This document shows positions 22,101 through 31,200 of a stretch of 64,000 nucleotides of DNA, piece by piece. A model generated the notes under the pieces. It searched no databases. It saw only the letters and a program-made list of their open reading frames with translations, and was not told the DNA's origin. Origin of the DNA: Panorpa germanica (lineage: Eukaryota > Arthropoda > Insecta > Mecoptera > Panorpidae); contig OY783203.1 of NCBI GenBank assembly GCA_963678705.1, forward strand, positions 4,216,001-4,280,000. Direction: 5' to 3'. The position numbers were made by a program, and so were the translations under genes. The number at the start of each line of letters is the position of its first letter. Position 1 is the stretch's first letter.

Positions 22101-23766
22101 GAATTGCGCTTCTTTAAGGGGGATCCCTTTTCCGGTAGCCTGTTCATAGAAAAGTTGAATGTATTTTTAAGGCCGCTACATACGCCAGTTAAAACCGCTC
22201 CATACAGGACGTGTTTTAATTCGGAGTTTTGCACTGTGCCGGGAAAATTTATAAAACGGCAACATCTGTTCTGCTCGAATACCTAAACGTAGGAGCTCAG
22301 TGGTCGGCAACCGTATTATCATTCAACGATTCATTGAATAGCGAAATGTGAAATTACTTTTTCTTCACCTTCCGTATGAAATCAATTATATCACATTTTC
22401 CTTTGTAGTCACAATTGCTTTTCACCTGGGAAAAACCCAATGTGGCTCGCGAGTCGCAGGTTGGTAACCACTGGTCCAGCTAAACGTTTTACTGAAACTT
22501 CAATTACTATTGATTTGTAGGTATTTATATACGTATACGTTGAGTCGTCGCTTATTCAGTGCTTATAAATTTGCTGCAGATAATAATATAATAATAAGTC
22601 TATTTTTGTAACAATGAAAATCTGCTATATATTTATATGATGAGTAACAGCTACTTTTCAGGATTTTCCCGGAAGTAATCGTTTGCTAGCAATTGTAAAA
22701 ATGGTGATACAACATGTTAAAGGGAACGAAACTGCATAGTTTACGAAATTTTTCGTAAAAATGACACTAATAGAATGGGCTTGTGTCCTCATTTTTTAGA
22801 GGTCGATTTTTCAATTGTTGATTGAAATTGATGTTAATAAATGTGTATTGACGTGTCTATTTTATTAAATATATAAATGTTGACGAAGATATAGCAATTA
22901 AAAGTTTGAATTGTAGTTTTAGCGCTAGAAATTGTCGGCCATATTTTTTTGACGTGAAATGCATTTTAACGTCAGTTATTTGTTGATTAATTGCTGTGGT
23001 AATGTTTTGTAGCTGTTGGTAGTGAAATAAGCAAGTCAAGTCAAAGAATAATAAGTTTTTATTTTATTTAACCCTGCTAAGGCAGACATAATATTGGAAT
23101 TTTATTGTTCCTTGAAATAGTTGTAAATAATATTTGATATTTTGATATATAAATACATATAGCAGAGATTTATGAGCTGTAAGGTTGGCAGCGATTGTGA
23201 TGTCACATGCATTTGGAATTTGTACAACGTTGAATCCCTTTAATAATTAAAGAGACAAAATGACTTTTTTAATTGTTAATATCTCAACATATAAGGAGTT
23301 ATTAAAAAATAATTGGACATTTGAGGTTCTAGTAACCCTATAGTAAGTATCAATATATAGTACACTTTTATAGAAATTAAGATATAGGACACAAGCCCAT
23401 TACATAAATATTCCGTTAAACACATAATGAAATATCGACTCCTTATTTCTAATGCTAGTTCTGTCAGTGATAGGACTATAGGAATAAATAAAATAATAAT
23501 ACAATAATGTTTTCATTTATATTTTTCAATATTTCTAATTTGAATTTTTTTTGTTCTAGGCTTTAATAATGTCAACGTACTACGCTGGACAACTTGGAAT
23601 TGCGCTTAGTGTTGTAGACTCTAAAGACGGCTACATTGCCCAAGTTGTTTTGGAAGCTCAAAAAGAGAAAAAAGAAAGTAATGAAGCAGAGACTGGTGAA
23701 GACACGACTGCAGATTCAGTTTCTAATCAAGCCAGGCAGCGCCGAAGTGCAATACCTATTCAATGA
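7163..23766 (+). CDS. Tmem86: TMEM86 / YhhN-family lysoplasmalogenase, six coding exons, 272 aa
   Basis: Exons: 7163-7183, 15929-16098, 16877-17070, 18956-19071, 19558-19668 and 23560-23766. All have GT/AG borders and the phases join (0, 2, 1, 0, 0). The family is a polytopic ER membrane enzyme that hydrolyses the vinyl-ether bond of lysoplasmalogens and regulates plasmalogen and membrane lipid levels. Conserved marks are the N-terminal GPKLVPFF, the acidic motif GDACLIWP in exon 3, SDSLIAINQF in exon 5 and IMSTYYAGQ in exon 6. Hydrophobic segments are spread over exons 2-6, as expected for about eight membrane helices. Vertebrate members are about 240 aa. This one has an extra charged C-terminal tail of about 40 residues rich in Glu and Lys. 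The first intron is 8.7 kb and contains an unrelated gene on the other strand. Intron 5 (3.9 kb) is filled with transposon debris. Confidence 0.95.
7386..7700 (-). repeat. tRNA-derived SINE-like copy, reverse
   Basis: Read on the minus strand it has the head GACATAGTGCCTGAGAGC near 7695, a box B-like GGGTTCAATCCCC near 7630 and the family body. The tail ends near 7400 with the family words GTGGCCTCAT and CATAATGAGGCC. It lies in TMEM86 intron 1. The two overlapping ORFs here (64 and 72 codons) are products of the repeat. Confidence 0.65.
8610..8700 (+). repeat. SINE-like fragment
   Basis: A shortened copy: GACGGCAGTAGCATAG, then GGGTTTGATGCCTGAATCAG and CGCTAAATTATTG, matching the box B and body of the family. 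The middle of the tRNA-like head is missing. Confidence 0.5.
8701..10043. other. TMEM86 intron 1, no gene seen
   Basis: AT-rich intronic sequence. I find no coding exon, named repeat or RNA gene in it. Confidence 0.5.
10044..10650. mobile_element. Possible non-autonomous DNA transposon (CAGGGC ends)
   Basis: The left end reads CAGGGCTGACGAGG and the right end is the inverse of CAGGGCCGCG, in the style of hAT-type ends. The interior has a GC-rich patch at 10190-10330, far above the local composition, with the perfect palindrome TTTCTTGCCG/CGGCAAGAAA. A reverse SINE tail sits at 10345-10432. No convincing 8-bp target duplication was found, so the limits are uncertain. The 75-codon plus-strand ORF at 10202 falls in the GC-rich patch and is not a gene. 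Confidence 0.35.
11205..11320 (-). terminator. 3' UTR of the nested gene with poly(A) signals
   Basis: On the minus strand AATAAA overlaps the stop codon (11324-11319), and another lies about 110 nt downstream (near 11215-11210). The second is the more natural cleavage signal. Confidence 0.45.
11321..13944 (-). CDS. Unknown Ser/Lys/Cys-rich 851-aa protein, two exons, nested in TMEM86 intron 1
   Basis: Exon 1 runs 13944-13828 (39 codons, MGGIVTTEVPPPRPRELITR...) and ends at GTAAGTATT. Exon 2 runs 13759-11321 (812 codons) after TTTTCTCAG. The intron is 68 bp and phase 0. An uninterrupted 2.4-kb frame in DNA this AT-rich cannot be chance. The protein is hydrophilic and probably disordered. It starts with a Pro/Arg-rich stretch, then a Ser-rich region (about residues 43-130), Lys/Ser/Asn-rich middle and C-terminal parts with STPKK and SPPAGP. 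Three Cys clusters stand out: CRCNTCACV near residue 573, CQCNKQSSQLCSYC near 615-628 and CNVFCQQC near 675. A short charged helix (LVTELEHELKIRNERL) lies near 710. It has no signal peptide or membrane segment. The CxC/CxxC spacing could bind metal, but I recognise no family and assign no function. Confidence 0.85.
13828..13944 (-). CDS. Exon 1 of the nested unknown gene
   Basis: It begins at ATG 13944-13942 and encodes MGGIVTTEVPPPRP, then RELITRRIIPRPQQRVR and AGCDRREL. The donor is GTAAGTATT. A TTTATATAAA element at about 13985-13994 lies 40-50 nt upstream and could be a TATA box. An overlapping upstream ATG in another frame starts a 10-codon uORF. The start is the only in-frame ATG between the promoter-like element and the donor. 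Confidence 0.75.
13945..15489. other. TMEM86 intron 1 between nested gene and exon 2
   Basis: No gene is seen. The stretch 14383-14580 is richer in G and C and begins with the word AATTCCAATCGAATATG shared with 1387-1408, so it may be a repeat. One ATACGAGTAT word is at 14844-14853. Confidence 0.45.
15490..15625 (+). repeat. SINE-like copy
   Basis: The head GGCCGTCTGCACAC is followed by TTTCGGGTTTGATCTCCGGA (box B-like), TTATATCTTATAG and a run matching the AATTGTTATCAATTTAATTT body of the family. It ends about 300 bp before TMEM86 exon 2. Confidence 0.55.
15929..16098 (+). CDS. Tmem86: TMEM86 exon 2
   Basis: Acceptor TTTGTTTCAG, donor GTAAGT. It encodes LKSVGPKLVPFFKS, then two hydrophobic segments (FKSVAVYFVLFIP and APIFSLVFFALLHG). 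It ends in phase 2, splitting a Glu codon. Confidence 0.93.
16877..17070 (+). CDS. Tmem86: TMEM86 exon 3, catalytic-core acidic motif
   Basis: Acceptor TTTATTCAG, donor GTAAGT. It carries RRIIIGLLFSSIGDACLIWP with the conserved Gly-Asp pair, then FGVAQVVYSSAYGFKP and a further helix. It ends in phase 1. Confidence 0.93.
17120..17190 (+). repeat. SINE-like fragment
   Basis: GAATCCCGAACCAGCGCTAT and ATTTTCTAAATTGGTTTAAT match only the box B-to-body part of the family. It lies just inside TMEM86 intron 3. Confidence 0.45.
17191..18955. other. TMEM86 intron 3, with purine-rich tract
   Basis: From about 17850 to 18090 the plus strand is strongly purine-rich (GGAGGAGGGATG, GAAGAAGAGGAAG, GAAAGAGGGGGAC and similar). 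No frame is open across it. The rest is ordinary AT-rich intron. An inverted counterpart, a pyrimidine-rich stretch, is in intron 4 at 19135-19225. Confidence 0.5.
18956..19071 (+). CDS. Tmem86: TMEM86 exon 4
   Basis: Acceptor ATGTTTTAG, donor AAGTAAGT. It encodes VILLMPNLSGVLVFGLPIY and TFLLVTMAWRAIARVQLFQ, which are two membrane helices ending in a short basic loop. It ends in phase 0. Confidence 0.9.
19558..19668 (+). CDS. Tmem86: TMEM86 exon 5
   Basis: Acceptor TTTTCAG, donor AAGTAAGT. It encodes DLWTWTKLCSCLGAILFMIS followed by DSLIAINQFYSPIPYSQ. The Ser-Asp pair and the Asn-Gln/Lys-Phe loop are family hallmarks. Confidence 0.93.
20386..20592. repeat. Fold-back element (about 95-bp arms)
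   Basis: The left arm 20386-20481 and the right arm 20497-20592 are inverted copies, roughly four-fifths identical by eye. Both include AAATGATTGTGGC / GCCACAATCATTT and GGTTATTTTAT / ATAAAATAACC. The loop is about 15 nt. It has no coding capacity and is a likely MITE or the remains of a head-to-head insertion in TMEM86 intron 5. Confidence 0.75.
20594..20652. repeat. Second hairpin adjoining the fold-back
   Basis: AATAATATTTTTCCTTA and its inverse TAAGGAAAAATATTATT flank a loop centred on CTAGTACTAG. It abuts the preceding fold-back directly, so the two may be parts of one compound element. Confidence 0.7.
21301..21712 (+). mobile_element. hAT-like element remnant
   Basis: It begins with CAGAGGTTCCCAAACTCAGG followed by GCCGGGCCCGTGGACC, the classic left end of short hAT elements. 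Near 21682 a partly complementary GTGGCCCGCGGGCTCG appears, but the inverted right terminus is lost. There is no open transposase frame. Confidence 0.55.
21713..22297. other. Intron 5 sequence between hAT-like pieces
   Basis: A patch at about 21950-22290 is less AT-rich than the intron around it and is open for 127 codons on the minus strand (22234-21851). No transposase or other domain is recognisable. I treat it as part of an old element rather than a gene. Confidence 0.35.
22298..22473. mobile_element. hAT-like MITE (176 bp)
   Basis: The ends are CAGTGGTCGGCAACC (22298) and its inverse GGTTGGTAACCACTG (22473), the typical hAT terminal motif. The flanking octamers TAGGAGCT and GTCCAGCT agree at five of eight positions, compatible with an old 8-bp target duplication. 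The inner GTGGCTCGCGAGTCGC is also typical. Another copy of the left end is at 62168. Confidence 0.7.
22775..23401 (+). repeat. MITE family A, copy 3 (627 bp, most complete)
   Basis: Intact between AATGGGCTTGTGTCCT at 22775 and AGGACACAAGCCCATT at 23401. It aligns with 652-1202 and in reverse with 1-322. Compared with copy 2 it retains the stretches around 23188-23220 and 23265-23295. It sits in TMEM86 intron 5, about 160 bp before the last exon. Confidence 0.87.
23560..23766 (+). CDS. Tmem86: TMEM86 exon 6 (C-terminus)
   Basis: Acceptor TTGTTCTAG. It encodes ALIMSTYYAGQLGIALSVVD, then a hydrophilic tail with KEKKESNEAETGED that is longer than in vertebrate members, and ends IPIQ-stop. Confidence 0.93.
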   Translation, partial: ALIMSTYYAGQLGIALSVVDSKDGYIAQVVLEAQKEKKESNEAETGEDTTADSVSNQARQRRSAIPIQ

Positions 23767-24135
23767 ATAACTACTTAGTAAATAGTACTGTAACATTTAT
23801 GTAGCACATACGTTTATACGGTACGAATACGAGTATGTAAATGCTACGTAAATGTGTTTAGTGTATACCTGAGCCGTTTATTTTGAAAGTGAGGCAACTC
23901 CAACAAAATATTTTGTGTTATAAAATAATGATTTTGTACCCAAATGGACTTGCCTCACTTGCTAAATTAGTACCCTCACGAAATTAACATATTTAGAATA
24001 TTGTTAATTATCAAAACTTCCATTATGCAATTAGTAGGATTTTAAATTATTTTTACTATATAAAAATATAATATTAAGAAGATTTTTTCAACAATGTACA
24101 TATCCTATTTTTAAAATAAACGGCTCTACTGTTAT
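23767..24135 (+). terminator. TMEM86 3' UTR and poly(A) signal
   Basis: AATAAA at 24115-24120 is about 350 nt past the stop codon. The UTR contains one ATACGAGTAT word (23827-23836). Confidence 0.55.
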
Positions 24136-24958
24136 AAAACAGAAAAAAATTGATTGGATCGATGAAATGAATAAGCAATAAATACTGATGTAACAATTCA
24201 TAAACCCGCATTTTATAGAACTTATTATGTTAAATTATTCTACAAATCAACTGAAACTTTTTATGTTTAGATACTAGAAATATATATACTCTATATGTAT
24301 ACTATATTAATACTCGGTGTTTCTAGAGAACCTCTCACTTGACGGACCTTCCCACGTTTAGCATTCTACAACAAATTATGACTGGATACAACTTAGTTAT
24401 CGATTTTTGAAAAGCCTCATACATATCACTAGTCCATCGGCACTGACATCTTTACTATAATCAATAAATTGAATAATAGAATGAAAGTGTCCAGCCTAAG
24501 TCGATCCAATCATTCTTACTTATTTTTCTAGTTTTAATGAATTAAGTAATAAATAAATAAACTATCAATAATTACGATACCATAAGAGTACAATTATTTT
24601 ATTCTTAAGTGTTAAATAATGTATATGTAATACATAGTAGTAGTTGAGGTTATTAGTTACGCCTAGGGAAATTATTATAATCTCCCACTTAACACAGTTA
24701 TGTATATTGTATATAAAATATTATGAAAAATATGTGTTTTATGTAAGTTAATATGTCACATAAAATGTTATACAAAATTTCCATTTATTTACGTAATAAA
24801 ATGAATTATAAACGTTTATCAATATTAAAGGTATGTTTCTTATAATAGTTTATTAAGTTTTTCACTTCGTTGAGATAACTATGAGATAGTATATAATCAC
24901 ATAGGAGAATCAACTCAACTCTTTACCTTGTTGCCTTTTTTCATCTTAAATAATGCAG
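24136..24958. other. Intergenic, nothing recognised
   Basis: AT-rich sequence between the TMEM86 3' end and the minisatellite. I see no exon, RNA gene or repeat. Confidence 0.5.
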
Positions 24959-25013
24959 AAATTCTTATTTTCCACGCCTGATCAGCATGCAACTATAATA
25001 ACACATAAAGTAT
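24959..25013 (+). repeat. Hairpin block, copy 1 (truncated)
   Basis: It starts ATTCTTATTTTCCACGCCTG and continues to CACATAAAGTAT, like the blocks at 25209 and 28078. It lacks the second half of the hairpin. Confidence 0.7.
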
Positions 25014-25089
25014 CATAAGTTATCTCAAAAATGCAGAAAATCTTAATTTTGTTATAATTAAAAATTCAACATTTTTACCAATTTTAACA

Positions 25090-28077
25090 GGAGTATACCT
25101 GTAGTACCTTCTTCATCCCAAGAAATACAGAAAAACTAATTTTTGTTAAAGTTAAAAATTCAATGTTTTTATCAATTTTACCAAGAGTATAACCTTCATT
25201 CATCCCAGAAATTCTTATTTTCCACGCCTGATCAGCATGCAACTATAATAACACATACAGTATATATGGCTGCATACTGATCAGGCGTTGTTCCATCTCA
25301 AAAATGCAGAAAATTTTAATTTTGTTATATTTAAAAATTCAACACTTTTACCAATTTTAACAGGAGTATAACCTTCTTTCATCCCAAGAAATCCAGAAAA
25401 ACTAATTTTTGTTAAAGTTAAAAATTCAATGTTTTTATCAATTTTAACAAGAGTATAACCTTCTTTCATCCCAAGAAATACAGAAATACTAATTTTTGTT
25501 AAAGTTAAAAATTCAATGTTTTTATCAATTTTAACAAGAGTATAACCTTCTTTCATCCCAAGAAATCCAGAAAAACTAATTTTTGTTAAAGTTAAAAATT
25601 CAATGTTTTTATCAATTTTAACAAGAGTATAACCTTCTTTCATCCCAAGAAATCCAGAAAAACTAATTTTTGTTAAAGTTAAAAATTCAATGTTTTTATC
25701 AATTTTAACAAGAGTATAACCTTCTTTCATCCCAAGAAATACAGCAATACTAATTTTTGTTAAAGTTAAAAATTCAATGTTTTTATCAATTTTAACAAGA
25801 GTATAACCTTCTTTCATCCCAAGAAATACAGAAAATCTAATTTTTGTTAAAGTTAAAAATTCAATGTTTTTATCAATTTTAACAAGAGTATAACCTTCTT
25901 TCATCCCAAGAAATACAGAAAATCTAATTTTTGTTAAAGTTAAAAATTCAATGTTTTTATCAATTTTAACAAGAGTATAACCTTCTTTCATCCCAAGAAA
26001 TACAGAAAATCTAATTTTTGTTAAAGTTAAAAATTCAATGTTTTATCAATTTTAACAAGAGTATAACCTTCTTTCATCCCAAGAAATACACAAAAACTAA
26101 TTTATATTAAAATTAAAAATTCAATGTTTTTATCAATTTTAAATAGAGTATAACCTTCTTTCATCCCAAGAAATACACAAAAACTAATTTTTATTAAAGT
26201 TAAAAATTCAATGTTTTTATCAATTTTAACAAGAGTATAACCTTCTTTCATCCCAAGAAATACAAAAAAAACTAATTTTTGTTAAAATTAAAAATATTCA
26301 ATGTTTTTATCAATTTTAACAAGAGTATAACCTTCTTTCATCCCAAGAAATACAAAAAAAACTAATTTTTGTTAAAATTAAAAATATTCAATGTTTTTAT
26401 CAATTTTAACAAGAGTATAACCTTCGTTCATCCCAAGAAATACAGAAAATCTAATTTTTGTTAAAGTTAAAAATTCAATGTTTTATCAATTTTAACAAGA
26501 GTATAACCTTCTTTCATCCCAAGAAATACACAAAAACTAATTTTTATTAAAGTTAAAAATTCAATGTTTTTATCAATTTTAACAAGAGTATAACCTTCTT
26601 TCATCCCAAGAAATACAGAAAAACTAATTTTTATTAAAATTAAAAATTCAATGTTTTTATCAATTTTAACAAGAGTATAACCTTCTTTCATCCCAAGAAA
26701 TACAGAAAATCTAATTTTTGTTAAAGTTAAAAATTCAATGTTTTTATCAATTTTAACAAGAGTATAACCTTCTTTCATCCCAAGAAATACAGAAAACCTA
26801 ATTTTTATTAAAATTAAAAATTCAATGTTTCTATCAATTTTAACAAGAGTATAACCTTCTTTCATCCCAAGAAATACAGAAAAACTAATTTTTGTTAAAA
26901 TTAAAAATATTCAATGTTTTTATCAATTTTAATAAGAGTATAACCTTCGTTCATCCCAAGAAATACACAAAAACTAATTTTTATTAAAGTTAAAAATTCA
27001 ATGTTTTTATCAATTTTAACAAGAGTATAACCTTCTTTCATCCCAAGAAATACAAAAAAAACTAATTTTTGTTAAAATTAAAAATATTCAATGTTTTTAT
27101 CAATTTTAACAAGAGTATAACCTTCTTTCATCCCAAGAAATACAGAAAATCTAATTTTTGTTAAAGTTAAAAATTCAATGTTTTTATCAATTTTAACAAG
27201 AGTATAACCTTCTTTCATCCCAAGAAATACAGAAAAACTAATTTTTATTAAAGTTAAAAATTCAATGTTTTTATCAATTTTAACAAGAGTATAACCTTCT
27301 TTCATCCCAAGAAATACAGAAAAACTAATTTTTGTTAAAGTTAAAAATTCAATGTTTCTATCAATTTTAACAAGAGTATAACCTTCTTTCATCCCAAGAA
27401 ATACAGAAAAACTAATTTTTGTTAAAGTTAAAAATTCAATGTTTTTATCAATTTTAACAAGAGTATAACCTTCTTTCATCCCAAGAAATACAGAAAAACT
27501 AATTTTTGTTAAAGTTAAAAATTCAATGTTTTTATCAATTTTAACAAGAGTATAACCTTCTTTCATCCCAAGAAATACAGAAAAACTAATTTTTGTTAAA
27601 GTTAAAAATTCAATGTTTTTATCAATTTTAACAAGAGTATAACCTTCTTTCATCCCAAGAAATACAGAAAAACTAATTTTTGTTAAAGTTAAAAATTCAA
27701 TGTTTTTATCAATTTTAACAAGAGTATAACCTTCTTTCATCCCAAGAAATACAAAAAAACTAATTTTTATTCAAGTTAAAAATTCAATGTTTTTATCAAT
27801 TTTAACAAGAGTATATAACCTTCTGTTATCTCAAGAAATGGAGAAAATCAAATTTTTGTTAAAGTTAAAAATTCAATGTTTTTATCAATTTTAACAAGAG
27901 TATAACCTTCTTTCATCCCAAGAAATACAGAAAATTTAATCTTTGTTAAAGTTCAAAATTCAATGTTTTTATCAATTTAACCTTCCTTCATCCCAAGAAA
28001 TACAGAAAATCTAATTTTTGTGAAAGTTAAAAATTCAATGTTTTTATCAATTTTAACAAGAGCTTCTTTCATCCCAA
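25090..28077 (-). repeat. Minisatellite of 87-bp units, coding-like on the minus strand
   Basis: By eye there are about 31 well-spaced units plus degenerate ones at both ends, 34 in all. Each is marked by CCTTCTTTCATCCCAAGAAA on the plus strand. The period of 87 bp is exactly 29 codons. On the minus strand a unit reads MKEGYTLVKIDKNIEFL followed by a Thr/Lys stretch and ...FLG, with no stop in any intact unit. The frame is therefore open for 236 codons (25991-25281), 132 (26865-26467) and 220 (27740-27078). It is broken where units have lost one T (near 26041 and 26480) or gained AT (near 26293, 26381, 26907 and 27086). Variation between units is mostly replacement change at one or two positions (S/R/I, V/G/A). 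No promoter, splice context or stable start is evident, so I call it satellite DNA rather than a gene. Confidence 0.9.
25209..25290 (+). repeat. Hairpin block, copy 2 (full)
   Basis: It contains CGCCTGATCAGCATGCA at the left and TGCATACTGATCAGGCG at the right, an imperfect inverted pair around a 38-nt AT-rich centre. It interrupts the array between degenerate units, with array-type sequence on both sides. Confidence 0.8.
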
Positions 28078-28160
28078 AAATTCTTATTTTCCACGCCTGA
28101 TCAGCATGCAACTATAATAACACATAAAGTATATATGGCTGCATACTGATCTGGCGTTGT
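28078..28160 (+). repeat. Hairpin block, copy 3 (full), right boundary of the array
   Basis: Same sequence and orientation as 25209-25290, with one change in the right arm (GATCTGGCG for GATCAGGCG). It marks the exact right end of the 87-bp array. Confidence 0.8.
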
Positions 28161-28167
28161 AATTAAT

Positions 28168-28245
28168 AAACTAATAGTGCCATCTATAAACCAAATGGTT
28201 AACTGTCTCGGTTATTTCTACTGTTTTATAGATGGCGCATTGTAT
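28168..28245. repeat. Inverted pair of TATAGATGGC words
   Basis: TGCCATCTATAAAC at the left and GTTTTATAGATGGCGCA at the right form a 13-bp stem around a 45-nt loop, directly beyond the last hairpin block. The right word contains AGATGGCGC, which resembles the insect CTCF core (AGGTGGCGC). Function is not shown. Confidence 0.6.
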
Positions 28246-28249
28246 GTTC

Positions 28250-31200
28250 ACATTATTTCTAAACTATTACTTTAAGAAAATTAACGTTTTCTTATTATAT
28301 CTTTAAACTAACACATTTAATTTCGTAAATGAATGATAATTCTTGAAAATGATAATAAAAAAGAAAATGAAAAAAAAACAAGTATTTATTATATGCATAT
28401 AATATATTTATTACATTTATTCATATTTATTTTCCACAAAGCAATACATTAAACTATAATTGGATAAAATTTAGCATTCTGCATAGAGTACAACTGCTTA
28501 GCAGTGTTTACATTTACCAAGATATATTCTATCAACCATTGTTGCAATTTAAATCTTGCAACTTGTCCCATTCCATATTTCACTTAGATTGTAACACGAT
28601 AGCGAATATTTAACATACAAATATAAACATACAATATTTTAAACAGGACTACTAATCTTAAATTACAACAATTTTTTTTTTTCATTTTATTTTAATACAT
28701 TGATGAAGTGCAGCTACTGACCGTGATATTTTTATTAAGATATAATTTAAACTTAGTAAAAAAAGGAATTAATTATAATTATTTCTGTTAAATAATATTT
28801 ATAGTTTATAATCTAGTCTTGCTCAGTGTTTGTGAACACTATCGTGCGTTGAGCTCCAATAGAAACAAGACTCATATATTTCATTTCCTTGTTATAATAT
28901 ATATTTTTAAATAACTATAAAAAATTGTAAAATATAAAAAATACAAGTCTCGTAAAACTGGAAAATATAAAAACGGGCGCCGTGTAACTTGCCGTAGCCG
29001 CATACATTAACAGCATGGACGAAATACGAAAGAACACGTGTACCCAGCCTAAGTATGTTGTTTATTTTAAAATAGTAATTACTTTCTTAAAGAAGAACAA
29101 ATATATAAGTACATATAACTATTTCTTAGACTATTTAGACATACATTTGTTTTCCATCTATGATCTATGGCTAAATTGTGATTTCATAAACTTTGGTTTA
29201 CAAAAATAGGACTTTTATGAAACATTTTGCTTCTAATCTATATTATATAGACTATATATAGAATAATTTTTTTGTTTTAATATGAAAATGTACAATAGTA
29301 ATTAACAATTTTTCAACAGTTTATGATTTTTGAATAATCATTTTAAGCCTGATAACTTATAAATTTTTATTAACAATTCGTTTTTGTGATTTTCTTTAAT
29401 CATATATTAAGTTATAATAAATTATAGTTTTGTATCTGAATAATAATAAATTATGATTTGATAAATAAGGTTAAGAAACTGTTTCTAATCTTTGGTTTGA
29501 TGAAGCAAAATTCAAAGGGCAAAAGGGCTTTTAGGCTAAGGAGAAACACAAACATGCAACACGAACAACATGTCAAATTTCGTAAATTACGGGCGTAAGT
29601 TTAACAGCAATACACTACACAAACTTATCTCTTAACTGTTGGTTTGTCGATACGACCCAGAGCTTAGACCGTGATCGTCAACGATTTGGCATATACAGAT
29701 CATGCGAGACCGACACTTGAAAGACATCAACGATCTGAGTAGGACCCTTGTGATAGAAATACAACATGACAACCATGGTTCCCAATCAATGCTGCAAATG
29801 TTTCACAGTATCCTGGACTCCAACCATAACTCTAGATTGTATTTACAGTACCATGTAGTTTATTAACATTTTAACATTATTACCAATTATTAAACATCAA
29901 AGTTGAGTGTTTTAAAATATTAGAAGAATATTAGATCATACTGCGCCCAGAGCCGAAATCACCCGAAATGACCCGAAAGAACATTAGGGTAATCAAATAC
30001 GTGTGCTAAATACCGGTAAGTAGTGCGGTTTCAGTTTCAGTTTCAGATAAAAGATTAAATTCAGAATTCCTTACGCTTTACACCACAATAACGCCAAAAA
30101 TCTTCTCTGATGTTAATACGTGATCTATTTGTAAGAGGTTCAGCATTATTGTGGAAATTATAAAATATGGTTTGCTAAAGAATAATAAAATTTAATATTA
30201 TATTTTATTTATAATATTATATTAAATATTTTTAATTTTATAGCTAAGACTTAAAATTAAATAAATTCTTATGAATTTCCTTAGTTTGCCTTATATACGC
30301 TATAAATATGGTATATAAACATTGCACATAGAATACGAGTATAGAACAACTGCTAAATATCAATATGGAATTGAATGCGTGCCATAAGTCACTGCCATAA
30401 AATCCTCGAAATATTCTACCATTAATAATTGAACTTGGAGGTTTAGTTTATCCGACATCCGGTTTTTTGACAGCTGCATTTAGTTTGCATTTGCTGTGTT
30501 TAACGCGTACCTATTTATTTACAACGACCTAAGAATTGTAAACAATTACAAAAGGAAATACTGAAGAATTTATTAGGTGCAATCCTAAAGATTAACACTA
30601 AATATTTTTTATATTTTTTTTATTACTTGCATACACTAATCAACCTGGACAGGTTTTAACTATAATTATAATAACATAGCCTAAAAATTCACTATCTTAA
30701 AATAATTTCAAATAAAGTTGGTTTACAGTTCAAACCAGTGCAATTATATAGATATTCTGAAAATGCTTTAACTTATGTCTAACCTTTTTGTTGATTATAC
30801 CATTATGAGAATGATAAGTTAAATTAGTAAATTAAGTAAATTACATTTAAAAAAACTTGTGACACACATTGAGTCGTTATATGCGGTTGTAAAAAACTCA
30901 ATACGTGCTAATAATAAATAAACATACTTGGATATTTCATTTTATAAATTATAGTAATGCCAAATATAGAAATTATATTGAAAAAGTTAAAATATCAACC
31001 TGAATTCCCTGACTAACGATAAGCTGGAATTGTATTTGATTTGATTTGCAAATTACAATTCATAAAGAAAATGAATTTACTTGAGGTAATGCTTGTACCA
31101 TTTTTAACAATATTTCTATGCCGTACGCATATTTCTTCATAATTATCTCAATAATTACTACTAATGTAGTGATCATATTTTTTACACTAAAAATATAAAA

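Noticed and set aside
21851..22286. Opposed ORFs of 127 (-) and 76 (+) codons
   Set aside because: They lie in less AT-rich DNA between hAT-like pieces, have no known domain and overlap each other. Transposon debris is the simpler reading.
25090..28077. CRISPR array
   Set aside because: The 87-bp units are contiguous with no unique spacers, and the DNA is eukaryotic with introns all around. It is a minisatellite.
29015..29209. Plus-strand frame starting MDEIRKNTCTQP
   Set aside because: A GTATGT donor follows 38 nt after the ATG, but no downstream exon could be found and the remainder of the frame is low-complexity AT translation.
29640..29830. Remnant of a DNA transposase
   Set aside because: Composition is coding-like, but all frames have stops and no catalytic motif could be identified.
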